From the NCBI GenBank assembly GCA_029245025.1, contig JAQWQC010000014.1, positions 20,779 to 84,778 of the forward strand: DNA of 64,000 nucleotides. Reading direction: 5' to 3'. Source of the DNA: Rhodospirillaceae bacterium. GTDB taxonomy: Bacteria; Pseudomonadota; Alphaproteobacteria; Rhodospirillales; Rhodospirillaceae. The translations under genes were made by a program, and so were the position numbers. Below, in pieces: positions 9,669-19,165 of the stretch; position 1 is the stretch's first letter; each line of letters begins with the position of its first letter. Below the pieces are notes generated by a model. That model was not told where the DNA came from, did no database searches, and saw nothing but the letters and a program-made list of their open reading frames with translations.

Positions 9669-11951
9669 TCAGCTGCACTTCGAGAAGCCGCAACTGGTGC
9701 ATGAGTCGCACCCTTCTTGGCGCAGTAAAGCATACGTGCCGCACTTGGGGCAGGCTCGAAAACGCTTATCCCGTTTTGGTGTGTCGAGCCGCACCACATT
9801 GGCGGGTTCCTCAGTATCGTTCGATCCAACACTTTTTTTACCTGGTGCTAAGAAGCCTATTGAGATCATATGTTTTTCGATTACGCCGCCGATCGCAGCC
9901 AGCAAACTCGGGACATAGCGTCCGTTTATCCACTGTCCACCGCGAGGGTCAAACACGGCTTTGAGCTCTTCGACGACAAACCCAACATCACCGCCGCGCC
10001 GGAACACCGCCGAAATCATGCGCGTTAAGGCGACCGTCCATGCGTAATGCTCCATATTCTTTGAGTTTATGAATACTTCGAAGGGGCGGCGCTGACGGCT
10101 ACCGTCTGTATTTTCTAAGTCGATGTCATTGACCGTGATGTAAATGGCGTGGTCACTCTCGGGCCAGCGCAGTTTGTAGGTTTGCCCCGGCACTACGTCT
10201 GGCCGATCCAGAGGCTTGGTGGTAGTATCTTCTGGCTCGGGAGATTCGCTTTCCGTGGCGTTAGCTTCGAGCACGGCACCGCGCACGTCTGATGGTCTAT
10301 ATGTCGTGCAGCCCTTGCAGCCGTTGTCGTATGCCGACATGTAAACGTCTTTGAACTGCTCGAACGGGAAGTCGGCTGGTACGTTGATGGTTTTTGAGAT
10401 GGCGCTGTCGATATGTTTTTGTACAGCTGCCTGCATAGCGAGGTGAGCGTCAGGTAGCAAAGTTTGCGCATCTACAAAATAGTCAGGCAAAGGTGTGTCA
10501 TCGCCGTTTAATTCACGGAACAGACGATAAGCGTAGTCGCTGACCACTTGGCCTTTTCGGCTACCATCCGGCTGAACTACATGGCGCGTGTAGGTGAAGC
10601 TAAAGACTGGCTCTATTCCAGACGAGACATTATCGGCAAACAAAGAGATTGTTCCCGTCGGCGCGATCGACGTCAGTAGGGCATTGCGAATACCGTGTTT
10701 TGCAATGCCGTCCTGGATGTCTTGGGGTAATTCCTGGATTGTCGGGCTGGCCAGATAGGCGTCTTTGTCGAATAGCGGGAATGCGCCTTTCTCTTTGGCC
10801 AATTCCACCGAAGCTCGATAGGCACCATGAGAAATAATCGCTGCCCATTGTTCTGCTGCGGCGACAGAGTCAGGTGACCCATATGTTAAGCCGCTCAAAA
10901 TAAGGGCGTCGGCCAGCCCGGTCATGCCTAGGCCAATGCGACGTTTATTGATCGCTTCGTTGCGTTGTTCTGCCACAGGGTACTTTGAGGCTTCGACGAC
11001 GTTATCCAGCATGCGCGTCGCTGTTCCGGCTAAGTCTGCGAGAGCCTCTGCATCAATCTCTGCTTGTTCTGTGAACGGGTTTTTAACCAGACGGGCCAAA
11101 TTGATCGACCCAAGCAAGCAGGTTCCATAGGGCGGCAAAGGTTGTTCGCCACAAGGGTTGGTTGCTGCAATGGTTTCGCAATAAGACAAATTATTGCGGG
11201 CGTTAATACGATCAATGAAGATGACGCCTGGTTCAGCATAGTCGTAGGTCGCCTGCATCAATGAATCCCACAACGCCTTCGCACTGACGGTTTTGTGGGT
11301 TGTGCCGTTGAATTTCAGTTCCCACTTTTCATCGGCTTTGACTGCAGCCATAAATGGGTCCGTTGCCAAAACCGAAAGATTGAAATTGGTCAGCCGCCCT
11401 TGGTTCTGCTTTGCGGCAATGAAGTCTTCAATATCAGGATGGTCGCACCGCATGGTCGCCATCATAGCGCCACGTCGGGACCCCGCGCTCATGATCGTCT
11501 TGCACATGGCATCCCAGACATCCATGAATGACAATGGCCCTGATGCATCTGCGCCGACGCCCTTAACCAGAGCGCCCTTGGGACGCAGGGTCGAGAAGTC
11601 GTATCCGATGCCACCGCCTCGCTGCATCGTCAGAGCCGCTTCTTTGAGGTTCTCAAAAATCGACGCCATGTCGTCGCCGACAGTCCCCATGACAAAACAA
11701 TTGTGCAAGGTCACCGTTCTTCCGGTGCCAGCGCCAGCCAAAATGCGCCCGCCTGGCAATAGACGATAGTCAGCAAGTGCTTGATAAAAATAAGGTTCCC
11801 AGGTTGAAGGGTCGGTTTCCACACTCGCTAGGGCATCTGCAACACGCTTCCAGGTGTCTTTGACGGATTTGTCCACAGGCTGGCCATTAGTATCTTTGAA
11901 GCGGTATTTCATGTCCCAGATTTCGTTTGCGATGGCAGAAATTCCAGCCAC
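9669..11951 (-). CDS. nrdJ: Adenosylcobalamin-dependent (class II) ribonucleotide reductase
   Basis: Converts ribonucleotides to deoxyribonucleotides using adenosylcobalamin as radical generator. In a 760-residue product, N265-P-C267-G-E269 is the thiyl-radical loop, while C85 (in HNCF) and C278 form the expected redox pair, with the 11-residue spacing from C267 seen in known class II enzymes. The C-terminus has a zinc-ribbon/reducing tail (CPKCG, then CDSCTSCG). I chose the GTG at 11949-11951 because AGGAG lies 8 bases upstream. A longer frame from 12017 adds 22 residues without family resemblance. The N-terminus lacks a long ATP-cone. It depends on cobalamin adenosylation, and an adenosyltransferase gene lies at 27835. 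Upstream are a DnaA box and a GANTC site. Confidence 0.95.
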   Translation of the reverse strand: MAGISAIANEIWDMKYRFKDTNGQPVDKSVKDTWKRVADALASVETDPSTWEPYFYQALADYRLLPGGRILAGAGTGRTVTLHNCFVMGTVGDDMASIFENLKEAALTMQRGGGIGYDFSTLRPKGALVKGVGADASGPLSFMDVWDAMCKTIMSAGSRRGAMMATMRCDHPDIEDFIAAKQNQGRLTNFNLSVLATDPFMAAVKADEKWELKFNGTTHKTVSAKALWDSLMQATYDYAEPGVIFIDRINARNNLSYCETIAATNPCGEQPLPPYGTCLLGSINLARLVKNPFTEQAEIDAEALADLAGTATRMLDNVVEASKYPVAEQRNEAINKRRIGLGMTGLADALILSGLTYGSPDSVAAAEQWAAIISHGAYRASVELAKEKGAFPLFDKDAYLASPTIQELPQDIQDGIAKHGIRNALLTSIAPTGTISLFADNVSSGIEPVFSFTYTRHVVQPDGSRKGQVVSDYAYRLFRELNGDDTPLPDYFVDAQTLLPDAHLAMQAAVQKHIDSAISKTINVPADFPFEQFKDVYMSAYDNGCKGCTTYRPSDVRGAVLEANATESESPEPEDTTTKPLDRPDVVPGQTYKLRWPESDHAIYITVNDIDLENTDGSRQRRPFEVFINSKNMEHYAWTVALTRMISAVFRRGGDVGFVVEELKAVFDPRGGQWINGRYVPSLLAAIGGVIEKHMISIGFLAPGKKSVGSNDTEEPANVVRLDTPKRDKRFRACPKCGTYALLRQEGCDSCTSCGFSKCS

Positions 11952-12017
11952 GGGTAATACTCCTGGTGTTGAAACAGTGGGTCGATAGGGCGCGCACCAT
12001 AAGGTCAATTGGACCAA

Positions 12018-12212
12018 GAGTCTCGCAGAAGTGGGCCTTTTATGGAGTACTGTGAAGAAGTCTCACGGTTCGGCTCCTCGATAGACATATGATGACCCCT
12101 GAGAAATCAGAAGTCACGGACTGTCACATAACTGTCTGATAACACACCTAAATTGTCGGCATCGAAAGCGGTGTGCTTGATGAAGGATTATAAACCCACA
12201 GACTTATCCACA
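12018..12212. promoter_or_regulatory. nrdJ upstream region with perfect DnaA box and GANTC site
   Basis: The 286-base gap between plsC and nrdJ holds TTATCCACA at 12204-12212, a perfect DnaA box, and GAGTC at 12018-12022, a CcrM target, about 65 bases before the nrdJ start. DnaA boxes regulate nrd operons in E. coli, and GANTC sites mark cell-cycle promoters in alphaproteobacteria. No NrdR box or cobalamin riboswitch was convincing here. Motifs are seen; the regulatory role is inferred. Confidence 0.4.
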
Positions 12213-12237
12213 ATTAGGTTATGGGGAGGTATGGGTT

Positions 12238-12978
12238 TTAGGTGGCGGTCTCGCTCTCAACGAACTCAAAGCCATCGGGCTTGGGCAACGCGCCGCTCGC
12301 TGTCTCTAGTCTTTTGCGCAGCTCCGCCAAGAATTCGTCCCTTCTTAAACCGGCCGGAATGGCAGGTAAGAATTCAAAAACGATAGTCCCCGGCAACTTT
12401 TTTAGCCGTGTTTTCCCCCAGATTAGACCCGTATTCAGTGCCATCGGTATGAGTGGCGCCTGACAATGATTGTACAGGGCGACGATACCCGGTTTGTACT
12501 CCTTTCTTTGTCCCGGTGCAGTGCGCGTTCCTTCGGGGAAAATGAGTATGGATTCGCCATTATTGATTGCCGCATCGGCTCCTTTCAGGATGTGCCGCAT
12601 AGCACTGGCCCCACCTGAGCGGTTTATTGTGACTAGTCCCGCGCGCTTGATGTACCAGCCAACCAACGGAATCCACTGCAAAGATTCTTTAAGAATAAAA
12701 ACCGGATACTCAAAGAGCATGAACAGAATATACGTTTCAAACGCCGATTGATGTTGTGCGGCAACAATGCAAGGCCCATCAGGAAGATGCTGCTGGCCCC
12801 GAATTTCGAAACGTACATCAATAAGCCAGCGCGCCAGAATGGTTATGCCGCGTGACCAAAAACGGATAACCCCTAAAGCACTTTGACGTGTTACCAGGAA
12901 CGGCAAACCAACCACCGCTACCGTTAATGTCCAGGGCAAGAATACGACGAGATACAAAAGAGATCGAATAAAGGTCAC
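12238..12978 (-). CDS. plsC: 1-acyl-sn-glycerol-3-phosphate acyltransferase
   Basis: Inner-membrane enzyme that acylates lysophosphatidic acid to phosphatidic acid in phospholipid synthesis. 246 residues, with an N-terminal hydrophobic anchor, the HQSAFE motif (the H-x4-D/E catalytic pair, here with Glu as often in alphaproteobacteria), substrate motif ILIFPEGTR and a downstream PLIPMALNTG motif. The start is a GTG at 12976-12978 that overlaps the ydcF stop by 4 bases (GTGA), implying translational coupling. It is the last gene of the ftsE-ftsX-ydcF-plsC unit. Confidence 0.94.
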   Translation of the reverse strand: MTFIRSLLYLVVFLPWTLTVAVVGLPFLVTRQSALGVIRFWSRGITILARWLIDVRFEIRGQQHLPDGPCIVAAQHQSAFETYILFMLFEYPVFILKESLQWIPLVGWYIKRAGLVTINRSGGASAMRHILKGADAAINNGESILIFPEGTRTAPGQRKEYKPGIVALYNHCQAPLIPMALNTGLIWGKTRLKKLPGTIVFEFLPAIPAGLRRDEFLAELRKRLETASGALPKPDGFEFVESETAT

Positions 12979-13613
12979 GCGTTCATTGCCTGTGTTGTGT
13001 TGCCGTGTCTTGTGTTGTCAGAGACGGTTAGGCGATTTCTCAGCGTTGAGAAAAGATATTTTGTGTATTCCCGAGCCAATAAGCTGGCGGTGCCAGGGTA
13101 ACGCCACCAGTCGGCTTTGACCTGCTCTGGAAATACGGGATGGGCGATAATCTCTGAATCTGGCATCGCATGCCGCAATTCACTTAACGCCCTAGGCATG
13201 TGATACGCGGCCGTAACCAAGCGTATGGATTTAACATTGTTCGCCCTAGACCATTTAGCGGTTTCAACGGCGTTGCCCGGTGTGTCCTCGGCTTCTGAAC
13301 CACCCGAGATTTTTTCCAATAGAGCCCCCCGATTTGGTTCGTCCGATGCGATAAGGTTGGAGATGTTTACTGCCGGGTCCATCCCCGAAATAAATAATTG
13401 GTCCGCGCGCCCTTGAGCCAAAAGACGTACTCCTTCGTCAATACGACCGCTACCTCCAGTCAGTACCACAATGGCATCGGTTTGCACCTCTTTTTCACCC
13501 AAAGACGCAGGCACCAACTGCGCGTATGAGACGAGGCCAATGCCCCATCCGAAGACTAGCAGGCTTGCGATGACGATTGAGGCGCGCAACGCCTTTGATC
13601 TCACTATAGTCAT
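12975..13613 (-). CDS. YdcF/SanA-like DUF218 membrane protein
   Basis: A 212-residue protein with one N-terminal membrane helix and a periplasmic DUF218 domain. TDAIVVLTGGSGRIDEGVRLL is the opening of the domain, followed by LFISGMDP, a catalytic-looking ED-TPGNAVETAKW stretch and IRLVTAAYHMPRALSELR. Relatives (YdcF, SanA, ElyC) act in envelope polysaccharide or undecaprenyl-linked processes, but the chemistry is not settled. I chose the ATG at 13611-13613, two bases after the ftsX stop; a longer frame would extend into ftsX. It overlaps plsC by 4 bases. Confidence 0.85.
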   Translation of the reverse strand: MTIVRSKALRASIVIASLLVFGWGIGLVSYAQLVPASLGEKEVQTDAIVVLTGGSGRIDEGVRLLAQGRADQLFISGMDPAVNISNLIASDEPNRGALLEKISGGSEAEDTPGNAVETAKWSRANNVKSIRLVTAAYHMPRALSELRHAMPDSEIIAHPVFPEQVKADWWRYPGTASLLAREYTKYLFSTLRNRLTVSDNTRHGNTTQAMNA

Positions 13614-13615
13614 CG

Positions 13616-14506
13616 CTAGACCATAGACCGTAGAGTGCTGAGTACCGTGATGAAGGCTGTCACCGTTGCGAGAGTTGCTGCAAAGAGTGACACCAAAGGT
13701 GGCAATACCCAAAACCCTAGGCTCAATCCTATGTCGGGAAGAAAACCACTTTCCACGTTGCGAGCGAGTAAGCCAATGGCGAAAAGCGCAAATGCTCCCG
13801 CCACCAAACCTCCTGCCGATCCTTTGAAGGCCGCGCTCAGTGTTCTTTTGGCAAATTGGGTTGCCACGTATGCGTCTCGCGCACCAGTCAGGTGCAGAAC
13901 AGAAATAACTTCTTTGAATTCGGCCAAGCTCGCTCGAGTGGCATAGACGATTGTCAGCGCCAACGCAGTCGTGACGATAAGGGCGACACCTATCGTTAAT
14001 AAGCGGAACCCTTCTGTCAGATCAATCAAGTGCTCGAACCAAAGACGGTGATCATCGATGATAGCGTCGTGCACAACCGTTGTAACGGCTGACCGCAATG
14101 CTTCTATTGTTGCGGTTGATCCATCAACGAGGGTGACATCTATCAAGTCGGGCAGGGGTAGGTCGCTTGCGGCAGCGCGTTCTCCAAGCCAAGGGGCGAG
14201 CAGCGCGTCGATCTCAGTATTGGCGAGAACTCTGACTCCCTCGACGCTGGGTAAATCCTTAAGCGCTTTTACAGCGCGGTCAGTTCTGGCCTGGTTGGCT
14301 TCTTGTTCAGAATCTGCAGGTAGCGCGGGGATTTGCACGGTGACGGTGCCGGTTACAGCCTTGGACCAACCCGACAGAATAGTGTCGAACACTGCTACCC
14401 CGCTCACCGCTAGGGTCCCCAGAAAAACCATGATAGCGACAAGCCACGGAATAAAGCGAGAAGCGCTGTCACCACTCCATGGTAAATCTGTTCTCAAGCT
14501 AATCAT
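13616..14506 (-). CDS. ftsX: Cell-division ABC transporter permease FtsX
   Basis: Inner-membrane partner of FtsE that transmits ATP hydrolysis to periplasmic peptidoglycan hydrolases at the septum. 296 residues with the FtsX layout: one N-terminal helix (about 20-42), a periplasmic domain of roughly 120 residues, then three C-terminal helices. The SLAEFKEVISVLHLTGARDAYVATQF stretch between them is the FtsX coupling region that contacts FtsE. The ATG overlaps the ftsE stop by 4 bases. Confidence 0.93.
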   Translation of the reverse strand: MISLRTDLPWSGDSASRFIPWLVAIMVFLGTLAVSGVAVFDTILSGWSKAVTGTVTVQIPALPADSEQEANQARTDRAVKALKDLPSVEGVRVLANTEIDALLAPWLGERAAASDLPLPDLIDVTLVDGSTATIEALRSAVTTVVHDAIIDDHRLWFEHLIDLTEGFRLLTIGVALIVTTALALTIVYATRASLAEFKEVISVLHLTGARDAYVATQFAKRTLSAAFKGSAGGLVAGAFALFAIGLLARNVESGFLPDIGLSLGFWVLPPLVSLFAATLATVTAFITVLSTLRSMV

Positions 14507-15261
14507 GTCTGTGGCTCATTGATCGCTTGATCAGATTCGGCGGCGCTCCTGTAACTGAGTGGGGGGAGTTCCGTCAAAGCGCTGTCGGCCAATGCCAGCC
14601 TTGAATATTCAAATCGTGCAACCAATTGCTCGTTGTGCGTTGCAATGATGATGTTTGATCCCAGTTTGTTTAACTCGATAAATAACTGCATCAACCGCAT
14701 GGCGATTGCATCGTCAACACTGCCCGTTGGTTCGTCAGCAAGAATTAGCCGTGGTCGATTCACTACGGCTCTTGCGATAGCGACCCGCTGCTTCTGACCA
14801 CCTGAGAGAACGGCTGGCTTTGCATTCATAAAGTTATCAAGCCCAACCCATGACAAAAGCTCAGTAACGTTGCTTTTGATTTCCGGTTCAGGAGCGGCGG
14901 CAACCCGCAACGGAAGTGCAACGTTGTCGAATACCGAAAGGTGTTGGAGTAGCCGAAAATCCTGAAACACCACACCTAACTTACGACGAATAGCAGGTAA
15001 GGAGCGCCGAGCGGCGGCTGTCACGTCTGTTCCAAACAAATGAACAGACCCCATGGTCGGCCGCTGTGCCAGATAGAGTAGTTTGAGTAAGGAGGTTTTG
15101 CCCGCACCAGAGGGACCGGTCAGAAAATGGAATGACCCTGGGGGCAGGGCCAGATTGAGGGCGGACAATACATCAGAGCCGTCGTCGTAGCGCAGACTCA
15201 CGTTTTTGAGTTCCACGGCAGCGGTGCCATCTGGCGTCTCTGGGGGTTTGAAAATCTGCAC
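14503..15261 (-). CDS. ftsE: Cell-division ATP-binding protein FtsE
   Basis: Cytoplasmic ATPase of the FtsEX complex. 252 residues with Walker A GPSGAGKTS, Q-loop VVFQDFRLL, signature LSGGQKQRVAIARA, Walker B LILADEPTG and switch histidine IIATHN. It is somewhat longer than the 220-230 residues usual for FtsE, owing to an N-terminal extension of about 12 residues and a C-terminal tail. First gene of ftsE-ftsX-ydcF-plsC; divergent from the decayed zinc-ribbon gene, which is its usual neighbour in alphaproteobacteria. Confidence 0.94.
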   Translation of the reverse strand: MQIFKPPETPDGTAAVELKNVSLRYDDGSDVLSALNLALPPGSFHFLTGPSGAGKTSLLKLLYLAQRPTMGSVHLFGTDVTAAARRSLPAIRRKLGVVFQDFRLLQHLSVFDNVALPLRVAAAPEPEIKSNVTELLSWVGLDNFMNAKPAVLSGGQKQRVAIARAVVNRPRLILADEPTGSVDDAIAMRLMQLFIELNKLGSNIIIATHNEQLVARFEYSRLALADSALTELPPLSYRSAAESDQAINEPQT

Positions 15262-15415
15262 TCTTTGGGCCTGTTAATCTGTTTAGTCTCTCTTAACCTA
15301 AAACGAACGTCTTGCCTGTAGTGTAAGACGCAGTTGTCCCAGTGTTTCAGCCGTCTTGTAGTAGGGCAGACTCGTTATATGGTATACTATCCCAGCGTCC
15401 AACACAGGACATTGC

Positions 15416-16567
15416 ATGTGCATAGCGTGCCCGTATTGTAACGTAGGTTCTGAAATCCCGACTGATTTGCTTGGCCGCAAGGGCCTAAGCCTGAAAAGTG
15501 CCACCTGTGGCCACCCCTGTTTTCAGGTAGCCGTCGTTGATGAAATTGATCTCGCTGATTGTCTTGCTTAGTCAAGAGCTAAGGAAACTGACAGTCTATG
15601 CTCTTGATGAATGCGGGGCTATGGGTGGCCCATAGGCGGCCCCCGCAGCGACTTCGCTCAAGGGATATGACGCCCTAACCAATGCGCCAGGGGATGATGC
15701 TTTATCCTGGACGGGAAAAGAAAAATCAAACGGATTTGAGCAGCAGGTTGCACCTGATCAAGGTTTTGCGTCTGGGAGGGCAGGTTCAGCTCCTGCTGGC
15801 ATCGCTCCACAGCCGCCTGGCGAGGTGCCTGTTTCATGGTTACAGCAAACGCCCGGAGCCAATGGCGGCTCAATGCTGGGTGGCGAAAGTGGCTGCCCAG
15901 GCGCTCCCGGCGCAGCTCAACGGGGTGTTGAAGAAGGTGCGAGTGGTGGCCTGGCCAGCCGATTCTGGAGGATGGGGCCTCCGGCGATTCTGATGCCCAA
16001 GGCGGCCCGATAGAAGAAGGGGCTAGCGGCGGACCTGATGAAGGTGATTAAGGTTTCAGTTGGCTCGCTAAACGACCAGATGATGACAAACTAGGAGGTA
16101 GCTCTAGGGCAGGCTCAAGGGATAGCGATGCCGGTAAACCGGATAAGAAAAAACCGAAAAAGAAAAGCAAACCTGTCGATCCGGCTTATGTGACGGCTGC
16201 CGTGATGACAATTATAGTCGTGCTGATCGGCTGTATTTTATTTGTGGCGCGTGATCAGTTGGCCGAAATTTGGCCGGATATTAAGGGCGTTTATGAAGCG
16301 CTGAATCTAGATGACGATTAGCCTCAGGGTCTCCGGATTTCTGCGCCGCAACCTGCTCGTATTATGAAGGGTGGCGTTCAGGCTCTTATTTTCACAGGGT
16401 TCATTATCAATTTAACGCCCGATAGTCAGAACGTGCCCAATATTAAGTTGATTCTGGTCAACAAAGACAATGAAGTTGTGCGGGAAACGATGGCACGACC
16501 TGATTCAGCGACCGTGGAATCTAATTCACCATTGCCATACAGAATTGAATTGCAGCTTCCTGTATAG
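15416..16567 (+). pseudogene. Decayed zinc-ribbon/DUF3426 membrane protein gene
   Basis: The reading frame from the ATG at 15416 (AGGA 6 bases upstream) encodes an MJ0042-type zinc ribbon: CPYCNVGSEIPTDLLGRKG, then KSATCGHPCF where the family has K-C-x-x-C-G-H-x-W. One zinc cysteine is therefore Ser and the conserved Trp is Cys. TAG at 15569 ends it after 51 residues. The Gly/Pro-rich linker continues in another frame to about 15950, then returns to the first frame. That frame is broken by TAA at 16049 just before GFSWLAKRP, runs through a lysine-rich stretch and a membrane helix (AAVMTIIVVLIGCILFVA), and stops at TAG 16319. It resumes with GLRISAPQPARI into a DUF3426-like C-terminus ending at 16567. 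At least three stops and two frame changes indicate a pseudogene. Intact homologues sit divergent from ftsE in relatives. Confidence 0.8.
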
Positions 16568-16596
16568 TTTGCCACGACCCTTCGGGTTGATTGGGA

Positions 16597-19113
16597 CTAA
16601 AACTGTTCCAATAAGCGCCTGAGGTATTGTCGTTCTTCTCGCGGGCGAAGTCGCTGACCTGAGCGGCGCCTGATTTCTTGAAGGATTTCACGGGAACGCT
16701 GTGACAAGCCGCGTGTGTCGGGATCGGTCGGCAACTCTGTATCTTTGTCGTCATCTGGACCGAGGTTTGGTCCCATTGCCCCAAGGGGTTTTCCAGCCTG
16801 ACCCGGGATCGGAATAAGACCCGTTAGTCCCTGTTCAGCTAGTGCTTCCATGATTTGTTGTGCAGCACCCTGCATGCCATTTTGAAGATTGGCTAAAGCA
16901 TCTGCTTGTGCGTCTGATGCAGGGCGCCAAGATTCTTGGCGCAAAGCGCGTTCTGCATCTCGCATGGCTTGATCCGCGTCCCCTAGTTCGTCGGGTAGCT
17001 GCCCTGTCATCTCTGCCATTTTACTCATCAAGTCGCCTAGACGCTGTCGCAATTCTTTTTGTTGTTCTGCGTCGTCCTCACCGTCTATTGCTTTATGTGA
17101 TTGTTCCTCGCCGCTATCGTTTTGCTGATTTTGCTGTTCTGAATCGCGAGCAGCTTCTTGATCACGTGGTCCGCTTTGGGCATGTTCCAGCGCCTGCTGC
17201 CGAGATTGCTCAAAGGTTTTGTTGAGCATATCTGACTGTTGCTGGGTGATTTGCTTAAGGTCTTCCATAATCTGCCGGGCGGCTTCGACTTCTGGATTAT
17301 CCATGGGGCTGAGTGCTGTGTTGCGAAGCTGCTCTAACATGTTCTTGAGTTCTGACAGCATCTCTTTGGCCGCGTCCTCTGCGCCCATGTCAGAGAGTTG
17401 GCGTAATTGCTCCATCATCTCAGCTAGATCCTGGGAACCCACCGTTTGCATGTCACCGGTCTGTCCACTAAGCGAGAAACTTCCCTCCGGCATGTTTTTC
17501 ATTAGGGCTTGATAATACTCCATGAGGGCGCGTTGAAGGTGCTCAATGCGTCGCCCAATTTCTTCCTGGGATGCGCCGTTTTCTATCGCTTCACTGAGCG
17601 CGTCTTCGGCATCTTTCAGTGCCTGCTCAGCAAAAGCCATCACACCATCTTCTAAGCGTATGGCCGCGCGCCACATTAGATCGATGACGCTGTCCAAAAC
17701 GTCGGTCGCATCTTGTAATTCGAGCCGGCTACGGGCGCTGGCGATTGCCAGATGTGCGATTACGTCGCCGCCGTAACTTTCAGGCACTTCAATGATACGG
17801 CTTAACGCGCTGGCAGCCGCAGGCGCAGTGGAGGGATCTTCGATCAAATCTTTGCGGTATTGAATAATTGTCGCGGCAACGAGATGGGAAAACGTGCGTT
17901 CAGGAAGGCGAAAGGTGGTCACTTCACTCATGCCGCTCTGTCCGGCGGCATCGCGGGCTGTCAGTTTTAGGGCGACATCTTTGCCAGCCCAAGGATGGGC
18001 GGTGAAATCATGAAAAGATTGTTGCTCAATTTTCTTTGGGGTTAGCGGTGGCACAGAAACAGAGAAATCCCTAGCCCAATTTTTTGAATAAGGGCGTGTT
18101 TCTTCTGGCCGGTCGATGCGGCCTGATATGGAGACCACTCCATAATCATCCTCTGCGCCGTATCTAAGGCCGACACGAAAGCGGCCCGTTTCGTTGGGTG
18201 GTTCGCTCAACGCAATTTCAGGCTGATTGTCGGTAAGTGGAGAGAGTGGCCAGCTCGCCAATATTTTGCTCGTTTGTCGCACTACCACCTCAGTCCCTAT
18301 CGGAAGCGGTCCTTCGTATCTCTGGCTTGCGTCGTCACTCATTGCGAGGTCGATGCTAGTTTCGTTGACGACCAGTCGGGCTGGGCGTTTTGTGCCGGTG
18401 ACAATCACCAAGACCTGAGTTCCTTCGGGCACGACGATTGGATCATCCGTCATCATCTCGACTAAGGGGTCAAGCAGAATGGGAGGTCTGTTTGTATAAG
18501 TCGGGGGTGTAACCCAAACCTTCACGTCGACGAAACCAGTGTCGCTGGTCAGCGCTGGATTTACAGCGCGAACGAAGCGAGGTCCGATATCACCTTGAGC
18601 CCCAAGGATTCCGACCACACAAAGCAGCACAACTAATCCGCGAATTGCGAACTGATCTATTGCGGCGACAACTGCGCCTGGGCGCGGGGTGCGCAACCGT
18701 TCAATAAACCCAAACATGCGCAGACGATGCGCTAGCCAAAGTTTGTTTTGTCCCAGACCTGCTTTGTAGCCGAGATTATCCTCCCAGGCCGTAAGTGGTC
18801 GGTGGCTCATGCCCGATAAAGTTTCCAGATGATGTTTTGCTTGAAGAGCGGTTGGCCAAGAGAAGCTAGAAAACCCTGTTCGCACTTTCCAAAGTAATGC
18901 GATAATGAAGATGGAAAGGCACAGTCCGTGTAAAAAACCGGGAAGTAGCGGCAAAAGGTCAAACAACGCAACGGCGACAAAGCCGCCGAGCATAAGAATC
19001 GGGACCCAAGCTGCTGCCGTTATGCGTTCAAGCCCGAGGCTAAGGCGCGATAACATTAGGCGGCGGGCTATGAGGCGGCGGAGCCGCAATAATTCACGCC
19101 AATTACGAGACAT
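16597..19113 (-). CDS. TIGR02302/DUF4175 family large membrane protein
   Basis: An 838-residue protein of the alphaproteobacterial TIGR02302 (DUF4175) family. It has two or three N-terminal membrane helices (about 33-52, 57-75 and 157-177), a beta-rich periplasmic region (about 190-400) with an immunoglobulin-like repeat feel (VDVKVWVTPPTYTNRPP), then a long helical low-complexity region rich in Gln, Glu, Met and Asp (about 500-800). The N-terminal arginine-rich segment is probably cytoplasmic. Function is unknown, although an envelope or peptidoglycan role is often suspected. It follows lysA by 52 bases in the argH-lptM-lysA unit. Homologues usually sit next to lysA. Confidence 0.88.
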   Translation of the reverse strand: MSRNWRELLRLRRLIARRLMLSRLSLGLERITAAAWVPILMLGGFVAVALFDLLPLLPGFLHGLCLSIFIIALLWKVRTGFSSFSWPTALQAKHHLETLSGMSHRPLTAWEDNLGYKAGLGQNKLWLAHRLRMFGFIERLRTPRPGAVVAAIDQFAIRGLVVLLCVVGILGAQGDIGPRFVRAVNPALTSDTGFVDVKVWVTPPTYTNRPPILLDPLVEMMTDDPIVVPEGTQVLVIVTGTKRPARLVVNETSIDLAMSDDASQRYEGPLPIGTEVVVRQTSKILASWPLSPLTDNQPEIALSEPPNETGRFRVGLRYGAEDDYGVVSISGRIDRPEETRPYSKNWARDFSVSVPPLTPKKIEQQSFHDFTAHPWAGKDVALKLTARDAAGQSGMSEVTTFRLPERTFSHLVAATIIQYRKDLIEDPSTAPAAASALSRIIEVPESYGGDVIAHLAIASARSRLELQDATDVLDSVIDLMWRAAIRLEDGVMAFAEQALKDAEDALSEAIENGASQEEIGRRIEHLQRALMEYYQALMKNMPEGSFSLSGQTGDMQTVGSQDLAEMMEQLRQLSDMGAEDAAKEMLSELKNMLEQLRNTALSPMDNPEVEAARQIMEDLKQITQQQSDMLNKTFEQSRQQALEHAQSGPRDQEAARDSEQQNQQNDSGEEQSHKAIDGEDDAEQQKELRQRLGDLMSKMAEMTGQLPDELGDADQAMRDAERALRQESWRPASDAQADALANLQNGMQGAAQQIMEALAEQGLTGLIPIPGQAGKPLGAMGPNLGPDDDKDTELPTDPDTRGLSQRSREILQEIRRRSGQRLRPREERQYLRRLLEQF

Positions 19114-19165
19114 AGGGGAGTTTAGGCTGAGGTCTGGTTTGGTTCAATTCTAGAACCAGGTAGCG

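Noticed and set aside
11293..11769. 158-residue open frame antisense to nrdJ
   Set aside because: It lies wholly within the well-supported nrdJ gene, has no ribosome site or family features, and its composition is that of a reverse-strand shadow.
11952..12237. Cobalamin riboswitch or NrdR box upstream of nrdJ
   Set aside because: I looked for the B12-box core and for ACACWATATATWGT-type NrdR repeats and found neither convincingly.
15416..16567. Stop-codon readthrough or recoding in the zinc-ribbon gene
   Set aside because: It would need TAG twice and TAA once to be read as sense, plus two frameshifts. Other genes here use all three codons as normal stops, and the zinc-ribbon Cys is also mutated, so decay is simpler.
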